This document shows, one piece after another, positions 1-6,700 of a stretch of DNA of 8,635 bases. The notes under the pieces are model-generated. The model was not told where the DNA came from. It did no database searches and was given only the letters and a program-made list of their open reading frames with translations. The stretch comes from UBA8290 sp964230965 (GTDB taxonomy: Bacteria > Bacillota_I > Bacilli_A > Acholeplasmatales > Acholeplasmataceae), in contig CAXRJA010000048.1 of the NCBI GenBank assembly GCA_964230965.1, positions 1 to 8,635 of the forward strand, written 5' to 3'. Made by a program: the position numbers and the translations under genes. Within the stretch, counting starts at the first letter, position 1; the number at the start of each line of letters is the position of its first letter.

Positions 1-1
1 A

Positions 2-511
2 GGATTATTTCCTAATTCAACCGCAAACATTGGTTTTGGTATTGCACTAATCGTTGCAATATTGACCCATATTCTTGTTCATAAAACAACGCTTGGATTT
101 GAACTGAGAGCCACTGGTTTTTCAAAAGATGCTGCTATGTATGCAGGTATGAATACGAAGAAAAATATTACCGTATCATTTGCGATTGCAGGTGGATTTG
201 CAGGACTTGCAGGCTCTGTCGCGTATTTAGTGGCAGGTAAAACCATTTCAATTGCTTATACAATATTTGTAGAAGGTTTTGATGGTATTTCTGTAGCGTT
301 GCTTGGTTTAGGTGAACCGATTGGTGCCTTATTTGCAGGTCTCTTTTTAAGTCATTTACGTCAAGGTGGATTCTATATGCAAATCTATGGATTTGTGCCA
401 CAAGTCGTTGATATCATCGTCTCAGTCATTATTTATGTATCCGCGATATCTGCTGTGATTCCTAAGTTATTAAAACTCTTTAAAAAGAAAAAAAGAGAGG
501 TGCAATCATGA
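2..511 (+). CDS. Nucleoside-type ABC transporter permease, C-terminal part (5' truncated by window)
   Basis: Integral-membrane permease of an ABC importer, BPD_transp_2 family, most like the NupP (YufP) subunit of nucleoside importers. The frame is open from base 2 with no stop, so the true start lies upstream; 169 residues are visible. The visible part has hydrophobic segments at about 10-26, 57-78, 96-117 and 132-153. A cytoplasmic loop at 34-50 (ELRATGFSKDAAMYAGM) is followed by a Gly/Ala-rich helix (AIAGGFAGLAG, 61-71), which is typical of this family. The protein ends in a basic tail (KKKKRE) that should stay in the cytoplasm. The last four bases, ATGA, overlap the start of the second permease, so the pair is translationally coupled and presumably forms a heterodimer. 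The ATPase and the BmpA-like substrate lipoprotein would be expected upstream, outside the window. Substrate is inferred from family only; other sugar or purine uptake is possible. Confidence 0.85.
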   Translation, partial: GLFPNSTANIGFGIALIVAILTHILVHKTTLGFELRATGFSKDAAMYAGMNTKKNITVSFAIAGGFAGLAGSVAYLVAGKTISIAYTIFVEGFDGISVALLGLGEPIGALFAGLFLSHLRQGGFYMQIYGFVPQVVDIIVSVIIYVSAISAVIPKLLKLFKKKKREVQS

Positions 512-1467
512 CCTTAATTTATCAACTCATTCAAGAAACATATATTCCTGCAACCGTCTTACTTATGGTCGCATTAGGCGGTATGTTTGCTGAAAGAAGT
601 GGTGTGACCAATATTGCATTAGAAGGCATCATGATATTAGGTGGATTTGTTGGTATTGGTACGTTAGCACTTATTGAAGGTTTCGGTATACCACCACAAC
701 TCTTACTAATCATTGTGATGCTCGTGAGTGCGTTATTTGGGGCACTTTATAGTATGTTACATGCGTATGCATCCATTCAATTAAAAGCCAACCAAATCAT
801 TAGTGCGACTGCGTTGAATTTATTTGCACCAGCGTTTGCCATTTATGTCGCAAGACTCATTCAAGGTGGCGGCTCACAAATATCTTTTGTGACACGTTTT
901 AGAATTGCTGAAGTACCCTTGCTTTCGCAAATACCGGTTATTGGTGAGCTCTTTTTCACAAGAGTCTTTATTTCGTTTTATATTGTGATTCTATTGTTTT
1001 TTATCGCACGCTATATCCTAAATAAGACACAATTTGGGTTACGTATTAATGCGATGGGTGAAAATCCACAAGCAGCAGATGCACTCGGTGTCAATATATA
1101 TAAATATCGATTTGTTGCCGTCATGATTTCAGGTGCACTTGCAGGCATGGGTGGTACGATATTTGTTATTTCTTCCTCAACAGAGTATGCAGCAACAGTA
1201 GCAGGATTTGGATTTTTAGCAATTGCCTTACTTATTTTTGGTAATTGGAAGCCAACCTATGTATTATTTGGTGCATTATTCTTTGGTTTCTTAAGAATCT
1301 TAGGCTCTTCATATTCTGTGATTCCTGTATTAAGAGATTTAGACTTAGATAGAGAATTTTATGTTATGTTACCCTATGTTTTTACATTGATCATATTAGC
1401 CTTTTTCTCTAAAAATTCTAGAGCACCAAAAGCGCTTGGTCAAGTTTATGATCAAGGTAAGCGTTAA
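508..1467 (+). CDS. Nucleoside-type ABC transporter permease (NupQ/YufQ-like)
   Basis: Second membrane subunit of the same importer, 319 residues, a normal length for the NupQ/YufQ group. The ATG overlaps the previous stop (ATGA, 508-511) and has a good ribosome site, AGAGAGG at 494-500. The N-terminal stretch ALGGMFAERSGVTNIALEG (22-40) is a strong signature of this permease branch. About eight or nine hydrophobic segments can be seen (roughly 13-30, 40-58, 65-88, 98-117, 150-170, 200-223, 231-246, 250-267 and 285-300). The cytoplasmic loop LRINAMGENPQAADALGVN (178-196) is the part expected to contact the ATPase. The short C-terminal tail is hydrophilic. No clear intrinsic terminator follows the gene; the rplU promoter begins four bases after its stop, so some read-through into the ribosomal operon is possible. 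The substrate, probably nucleosides, is inferred from family resemblance. Confidence 0.88.
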   Translation: MTLIYQLIQETYIPATVLLMVALGGMFAERSGVTNIALEGIMILGGFVGIGTLALIEGFGIPPQLLLIIVMLVSALFGALYSMLHAYASIQLKANQIISATALNLFAPAFAIYVARLIQGGGSQISFVTRFRIAEVPLLSQIPVIGELFFTRVFISFYIVILLFFIARYILNKTQFGLRINAMGENPQAADALGVNIYKYRFVAVMISGALAGMGGTIFVISSSTEYAATVAGFGFLAIALLIFGNWKPTYVLFGALFFGFLRILGSSYSVIPVLRDLDLDREFYVMLPYVFTLIILAFFSKNSRAPKALGQVYDQGKR

Positions 1468-1470
1468 GTA

Positions 1471-1499
1471 TTGACATTTAAGTTAAAAATAAGTAAAAT
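1471..1499 (+). promoter_or_regulatory. Promoter of the rplU-prp-rpmA operon
   Basis: A perfect -35 box TTGACA (1471-1476) and a -10 box TAAAAT (1494-1499, one mismatch to TATAAT) are separated by the ideal 17 bases. This is the best sigma-A type promoter in the window, as expected for a ribosomal protein operon. Transcription should begin near 1505-1507, giving a leader of about 83 bases. It starts only four bases after the permease stop codon. Confidence 0.85.
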
Positions 1500-1505
1500 A
1501 TAAAA

Positions 1506-1588
1506 GGTCGTTCCACATAGAAACGGTATACAAGCGTCAAAGACCACCGTCATAGTGTGACTTCAAATTCAATAAGGAGGCATTCGAC
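1506..1588 (+). promoter_or_regulatory. L21 leader RNA (ribosomal protein autoregulatory 5' UTR)
   Basis: The position (between a strong promoter and rplU) and the sequence match the L21 leader class known from low-GC Gram-positive rplU-prp-rpmA operons. GGTC (1506-1509) can pair with GACC (1542-1545), enclosing a conserved-looking core (GAAACGGTATACAAGCG, 1519-1535). A second hairpin pairs GTCA (1549-1552) with TGAC (1558-1561). CCGT (1547-1550) is also complementary to ACGG (1523-1526), allowing an alternative pairing or pseudoknot. The ribosome site AAGGAGG (1574-1580) lies 13 bases beyond the second hairpin. The family is thought to let free L21 repress its own operon; that mechanism is inferred here. 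The class assignment is from memory of the motif and needs a covariance-model match. Confidence 0.7.
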
Positions 1589-1900
1589 ATGTATGCAATC
1601 ATAGAAACAGGCGGAAAACAAGTACGAGTAGAAGTTGGTCAAGAAATTTTTGTTGAAAAATTAGACGCTAACGATAACGACACTGTAACATTTGATAAAG
1701 TATTACAGTTATCTGGTAAAAAAACACTCATCGGTGTTCCGTATGTAGAGGGTGCAAAAGTTGTTGGAAGTGTTGTAAAACACGGACGTGGTAAAAAAAT
1801 TATTGTGTTTAAATACAAAAAACGTAAAAATTACCGCCGTAAACAAGGGCATCGTCAAGCATATACAAAAGTATTAATTAATCAAATTTTAGGCGAATGA
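1589..1900 (+). CDS. rplU: 50S ribosomal protein L21 (bL21)
   Basis: Structural protein of the large ribosomal subunit that binds 23S rRNA. The 103 residues match the family's usual length of about 102-104. The N-terminus MYAIIETGGKQVRVE is diagnostic. The basic segment HGRGKKIIVFKYKKRKNYRRKQGHRQ (about 65-90, lightly interrupted) is the rRNA-binding region, and the C-terminus YTKVLINQIL is the family ending. The start is fixed by the strong ribosome site AAGGAGG eight bases upstream and by the canonical N-terminus. First gene of the operon, behind its own promoter and leader RNA. Its stop overlaps the prp start (ATGA, 1897-1900). Confidence 0.98.
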   Translation: MYAIIETGGKQVRVEVGQEIFVEKLDANDNDTVTFDKVLQLSGKKTLIGVPYVEGAKVVGSVVKHGRGKKIIVFKYKKRKNYRRKQGHRQAYTKVLINQILGE

Positions 1901-2205
1901 TCACCATTTTAGTCAAACGTCAAAATCAATCACTGATTCTTGATATTCAAGGCCATGCTTTATTTGCTCCAAAAGGAGACGATATTGTATGTGCAGGTGT
2001 GTCAACAGCTAGTATTATGACCGCAAATTTATTTGGACAAGTAACCCCTACAACATCTCATTTATCAGATGGAAGATTAACAGTTACGGTTCATACATTC
2101 TTATCATCACATCAATATATTTTGGACGTGTTCAAAAAAGCAATGGATGATATTGAAGCGTCTTATCCTGGCTATGTTATATGGAAAGAAAGCGAGGAAG
2201 CTTAA
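1897..2205 (+). CDS. prp: Ribosomal-processing cysteine protease Prp (YsxB family)
   Basis: Cytoplasmic cysteine protease that removes the N-terminal extension of ribosomal protein L27 before or during 50S assembly. At 102 residues it has the family length. The catalytic dyad is visible: His20 in GHA (19-21) and Cys32 in DIVCAGVS (29-36). The spacing of 12 residues equals that of the characterised Staphylococcus aureus enzyme (His22/Cys34). Translation probably depends on coupling: the start overlaps the rplU stop, and the only nearby Shine-Dalgarno-like bases (AGG, 1891-1893) are weak and too close. It lies immediately between rplU and rpmA, the classic Firmicutes order, with its substrate encoded next: the prp stop TAA abuts the rpmA ATG with no gap. 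Function is assigned from family, dyad and context together, and I regard it as secure. Confidence 0.95.
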   Translation: MITILVKRQNQSLILDIQGHALFAPKGDDIVCAGVSTASIMTANLFGQVTPTTSHLSDGRLTVTVHTFLSSHQYILDVFKKAMDDIEASYPGYVIWKESEEA

Positions 2206-2484
2206 ATGTTAACTTTACAATTACAAATATTTGCATCAAAAAAAGGTGTGGGTTCATCACGTAACGGACGTGACTCACATTCAAAAAGATTGGGTATGAA
2301 ATTGTCAGATGGACAATTTGCAACTGCAGGATCAATCTTATATCGTCAACGTGGTACAAAAGTTCACCCAGGTGAAAATGTAAGACGCGGAAGCGATGAT
2401 ACTTTATTTACAACCGTTTCAGGGACTGTAAAATACGAGCGTAAAGGAAGAAATCGTACACAAGTATCAGTGTACACAGTCTAA
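2206..2484 (+). CDS. rpmA: 50S ribosomal protein L27 precursor (bL27) with Prp-cleavable N-terminal extension
   Basis: Large-subunit protein whose N-terminal tail reaches the peptidyl-transferase centre. It has 92 residues. The mature start motif ASKKGVGSSRNGRDS begins at residue 10 and is preceded by the extension MLTLQLQIF, the Firmicutes-type extension removed by Prp. The predicted cut is between Phe9 and Ala10; the usual motif ends in Phe-Phe, here Ile-Phe. The central RQRGTKVHPGENVRRGSDDTLF region (about 46-67) is also classic L27. The ribosome site GAGGA (2194-2198) sits inside the end of prp, seven bases before the ATG. The extension itself supports this start. Last gene of the operon, followed after eight bases by an intrinsic terminator. 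Confidence 0.98.
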   Translation: MLTLQLQIFASKKGVGSSRNGRDSHSKRLGMKLSDGQFATAGSILYRQRGTKVHPGENVRRGSDDTLFTTVSGTVKYERKGRNRTQVSVYTV

Positions 2485-2492
2485 TACATTAT

Positions 2493-2524
2493 AAAAGGAT
2501 ATCCGTGAGATCATCCTTTTTTTT
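2493..2524 (+). terminator. Intrinsic terminator of the rplU-prp-rpmA operon
   Basis: AAAAGGAT (2493-2500) pairs perfectly with ATCCTTTT (2513-2520) around a 12-base loop, and the T-run continues to 2524, eight T in all. The stem is A/T-rich with only two G-C pairs, so it may be leaky. The obg start codon lies only 15 bases beyond the last T. Confidence 0.8.
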
Positions 2525-2539
2525 CTAATCGAGGAAATC

Positions 2540-3787
2540 ATGTTTGTAGATGAAATAAAAGTCGAAGTAACAGGTGGTAAAGGTGGTAATGGCATGTGTG
2601 CTTACCGCCGAGAAAAATTTGTAGAATTTGGTGGACCATGGGGTGGTTCAGGTGGCAAAGGTGGCGATGTCATCTTTTTAGGTGATAGTGGCATGACAAC
2701 ACTATACCCATTTCGTTATATGCGTCATATTAAAGCACCAAATGGAGTAGACGGACAATCTAAGGGTATGACCGGAGCACAAGGCGATCCTAAAATCATT
2801 AAAGTGCCACTTGGTACGATCGTCAAAAAAGAAGATGGTCAAATCATTGGTTATATCACAGAACATAACCAAAAACTTGTCATTGCGAAAGGTGGTAAGG
2901 GTGGTAGAGGCAATATGGCACTTGCAACAGGAAACAATCCAACCCCAAATTACGCTGAAAAAGGAGATATTGGGGAACACTTGATGATTCATTTAGAACT
3001 ACAAGTACTTGCAGATATTGGTTTTATTGGATTTCCTAGTGTCGGCAAATCATCCATAGTATCTGTGATATCTAATGCAAAAACAAAAATAGCAGATTAT
3101 CCTTTTACAACAACATCCCCTATTTTAGGCATGGTCCAATATGATGACGTGAGTTTTGCTGTTGCAGATTTACCTGGTCTCATTGAAGAAGCACACTTAG
3201 GTGTTGGATTGGGCATTCAATTTTTAAAGCATTTATCACGATGCCGTGTCTTTGTGCATGTTTTAGATGCAACAAGAGAATCTTATAAATATGATTACGA
3301 AGCAATATTAAAAGAACTTCGTTCATATGATGCTACACTTATTGATCGAAAAGAGATTCTAGTGATCAATAAAGCAGAATTATTAGATGAAGACGATCGC
3401 AATGAAGTCAAAGCCATATTTGGAGATGATGTTTTATTTATCTCTACATTCACAAAAGAAAACATTCAAACACTCATACAAATATTAGCAAATCAAGTAC
3501 AAACATTACCACCGATCACATCATTTGTTGAAGCGTATATCACCTATACCTTAGAAGATGAAGAAAAACCAATCGAAGTTTCGATTATTGGTGATCAAGT
3601 CTTTGAAGTCACTGGTGATCAAGTGATGAAATTGTATCAACGTTCTGACTTATCTCAAGAAGAGAGCGCAAAACGATTTGCAAGACAACTCAAAGCACTT
3701 GGAGTTGATGACTTACTACGCAAAAAAGGCGCCAAGAATGGCGCTACGGTTTATATTGATACCTTAACATTTGAATTTAAAGATTAA
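2540..3787 (+). CDS. obg: Obg-family GTPase (ObgE/CgtA), ribosome assembly and stress control
   Basis: Essential GTPase of late 50S assembly. The 415 residues show all three Firmicutes-type domains: the glycine-rich Obg fold (1-158, with GGKGGNG, GGSGGKGGD and GGKGGRGN), the G domain (about 159-330) and the C-terminal OCT domain (about 338-415). G-domain motifs: P-loop GFPSVGKSS (164-172), switch I YPFTTTSP (187-194), G3 DLPGLIEEA (210-218), G4 NKAE (277-280) and G5 IST (301-303). G4 is unusual: the Asp that normally reads the guanine base (NKxD) is Glu here. The start is supported by GAGGAAA (2531-2537) and the canonical N-terminus MFVDEIKVEVTGGKGGNG. It sits directly behind the L21/L27 operon, past a possibly leaky terminator; no separate promoter is obvious. 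Its stop codon interlocks with that of the convergent gene on the other strand. Confidence 0.97.
   Translation: MFVDEIKVEVTGGKGGNGMCAYRREKFVEFGGPWGGSGGKGGDVIFLGDSGMTTLYPFRYMRHIKAPNGVDGQSKGMTGAQGDPKIIKVPLGTIVKKEDGQIIGYITEHNQKLVIAKGGKGGRGNMALATGNNPTPNYAEKGDIGEHLMIHLELQVLADIGFIGFPSVGKSSIVSVISNAKTKIADYPFTTTSPILGMVQYDDVSFAVADLPGLIEEAHLGVGLGIQFLKHLSRCRVFVHVLDATRESYKYDYEAILKELRSYDATLIDRKEILVINKAELLDEDDRNEVKAIFGDDVLFISTFTKENIQTLIQILANQVQTLPPITSFVEAYITYTLEDEEKPIEVSIIGDQVFEVTGDQVMKLYQRSDLSQEESAKRFARQLKALGVDDLLRKKGAKNGATVYIDTLTFEFKD
3722..3744 (-). terminator. Intrinsic terminator of the minus-strand coiled-coil gene, inside obg
   Basis: Read on the minus strand, GCGCC (3744-3740) and GGCGC (3733-3729) form a five-pair all-G/C stem. 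An inner A-T pair (3739/3734) closes a TTCT loop. One base later comes a run of six T (3727-3722). It lies 40 bases past the stop codon of the minus-strand gene. In the plus direction no T-run follows, so it should act only on the minus strand. On the plus strand these bases encode obg residues of about 395-402 (KKGAKNGA), so one sequence serves both purposes. Confidence 0.75.
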
Positions 3788-6700
3788 CTGAAATCCAATG
3801 TTTTAATTTTAAATTGATACGATTTTTTTAACCAAAACTCAATCGATTGATGTTTTTTATTTAATACAGAGTGTTCACGCTTATCATGTTGATCCATATG
3901 GATCTTATGAAGGCGTTTTTCTTTTTTCTGAGCTGCAATTAATCGACTTGTTTTTTGTTTTGAAGCAAGAACACGCCTTTTATGATTTTGACGTAATTTG
4001 TTTTCGTGAAGCGTTTTATCAATCATATTTTCTTTAAAATTTTCTCTAAGTTTTGTAACAGATGCTAAATATTTCACGAGTCTTTGTTCAATAAGCTGAA
4101 TCGAGTGATTGATTTTGTCATCAAAAGTTTGGTGTTGTTTCTTGAAATTTTGTTCAAATTGATCGATGTATTTTTGTTGTTTTGATAGTAATGTTTGTTC
4201 TTGTATGAGTATTTTTTGGGATTCTTGATCAATGGTCGCTTTCTGATTGACATCGAGTGTATCTAGCGTAAGCGTTTTTTTATCACTAAACTGTTGGAGC
4301 TGTGTTTCAAGTTTCACAATCGTTGTATGGCGTTTGTCTTTTAATTCCTGAAATGATCGATGATTTATACTAAGTTGTTGTTGACTATCGTTTTTCTTAG
4401 CTAGAAGCGATTCTCTAAAGGTACGACTCAAAACACTTTGATTATCATCATAGGCATGTAGCAAATGCGATTGTTTCATTTCAAGATCGTGAATGAGTGA
4501 TTCTAATTGTTGTGTTTTTGTCTGCTCTTCTTGTTGGATGACACCATTGACGTTCACTCTGTATTCTATGAGATCTTGATATATACGAGGCAGTAGATGT
4601 TGTTGATTCAGAACAAACTTATGGTATTGTTTTTTAATCGACTTTGTCATATTAAAAATCACTTGTTGAGTGTAATACATGGTTTGTGATAATTTCTGAA
4701 GATGTTGCATCGTAAACGATTGATAATCTGTAAATATGGATGCACTTTTTTCAAGTTTATTCATAATGTTGGCATGATATACAAATTTTTTCTTCACAAA
4801 TTGTTGAAATTTATGTTCAAAACTTAAAATATGTTTTTCAGTATTTGTAGAACGTGATGCAATCAACTGATCAATATGATGGATATCTCGTGTCACTTTT
4901 GCATAGCGTTTTTCAATGCGTTTTAATTCTTGCTCATCTTGTGAAGCGTTGCTTTGTTTCATGAGGACTTCATATTCATAGCGTTTCTTCGTTAAATTGT
5001 TTTTATCTTGTGTAAGTTTTTGAATATCACGGTCTTGCATGCGATATGCATCTTTTTTATGCATATTTATAACAACATGTTTCGCATTTTTAAAATGATC
5101 TTGATACATGTCTTCATAAGTTTTGAGTAATGATTCTATAAACCGTGTCTGTTTTTCAGTTAAAGCTTCTAAATATGTTTTTATTAATTCAATCATTTGA
5201 CGCATTGTTTCAGGATGTTCATGATACTGGAATGTATATTCGAGTAGCTGTATTCCTTTCACAAATGTTTCACCATCTGTTAAACGTCTGAACATGATAT
5301 GTTGTATCCATTTGTAAAATACAGATACGTGGGAATCTAAAACATTTTCTAAACGATTAAAATCCATTTGGAAACGTCTTAAAACAACACGTTGTTGATA
5401 TTCATTCAAAACGAGATCTTTTTTTGATAACTTGTAATCAAAAGAAGTTTTCAATGTTTCTTTTTGATATTCATACTCTGATTCATGTTGATACATATCT
5501 TTTTGATATTGAATGAGAAGTGCATCTAACTGATGTTTATATGATGCTGTTTGCTCTTCAAAAGTTTCTTGTTTTAATTCAAAGCGAAGTTGGCATTCTT
5601 CCAAATCTAAATCACGTGTTCTAGAAGCCTTATCTAATGCTTGAGATTGCTTTAATTGAATGTTTGCAATCGCTTTATTAAGTTGAAATTGCAAAAACTC
5701 AATATCATGTTGAAGATGTAAAATCTCATTGTCATGTGCAGATTTTTTGTCAAGTAATGCTTTATCAAGATGTGTAATATCAATGCTCGCAACAAGAACA
5801 AGTTGTCCTAAATCACGTTCTTGGGTTTGTTTAGCAAGTGTCATTTGTGTTTCGTACTGATAGAGATCTTTACTATGTGCAGCTTCAACCATTGTTTTAT
5901 AAAAGTCTTTGTCTTCAATGCGACGTTGTTTTTGATCTTTGAGTTTATCTTGATCATGTTTCAACATCATATCCATGAGTTTGATGTCATATTGTGTGAC
6001 AAAAATTTCTTTTTTAATGAGAAATTCAATATCAGCAATGAGTGTTTGATGGTTTTTCTCTAATTCAAAAAGAAGAAGTTGACCTTCTGATTTTTTTTGT
6101 TTGATGTCATTTCTCGTACGTAAAATAAATTGATTTAAGTCATTATCAAGTTGTGTGAGTTGACGATTTTTTTGATGTGTTTCATGTTTTGAAGACAGTG
6201 ATTTTGTTTGAAAATCTCTGACAATTTTACGTTTTTTATCTTTGGTGAGTTCACGATAATTTGATAATTTAGAATTTAATATCGACACACTTTCAGCAGA
6301 TTGTGCAATTGTCTTTTTTCTTTTCTCTTGAAAGTTTTTTGTTTCTAATTGCTTTTTTTCATTTAAATGTTGAATTTCAACGTCACGCTTTTGAATGCGT
6401 TCAAGTTTTTGTTTTTCAACTTGGTTTTTAAGTAGTGAAGCGCGATTATCCAAAGGTGTTATTAGCGACGAGTATTTTTTATCTAAAGATGCTAATGCTT
6501 TAGTTTTTTTCTGTTTTAACACATTGATTTGATTGTTTAGTGATTTATTTAAAACATTATAGTGAGACTTTATTACAATATAATCGTTATCATGTGATTT
6601 TGATTCTTTATCTCTATGATCAATTAATTGTTGATACGCTTTTTCATGTAATTGAATACGGGTATGAATATCCTCTTGAATGGATTGAATTTTTTCATTA

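Noticed and set aside
168..401. Minus-strand open frame inside the first permease gene
   Set aside because: Low-complexity shadow of a strong membrane-protein frame, without a ribosome site or recognisable domain.
2490..2495. TATAAA resembling a -10 box just before the rpmA terminator
   Set aside because: No acceptable -35 at 16-18 bases, and the start would fall inside the terminator hairpin.
2702..2992. Minus-strand open frame of 96 codons opposite obg
   Set aside because: It overlaps the highly conserved glycine-rich Obg domain and looks like a by-product of that codon composition.
3788..3830. Possible plus-strand terminator after obg, ending in the T7 run
   Set aside because: Only four or so A/T pairs can form before the T-run; too weak to call.
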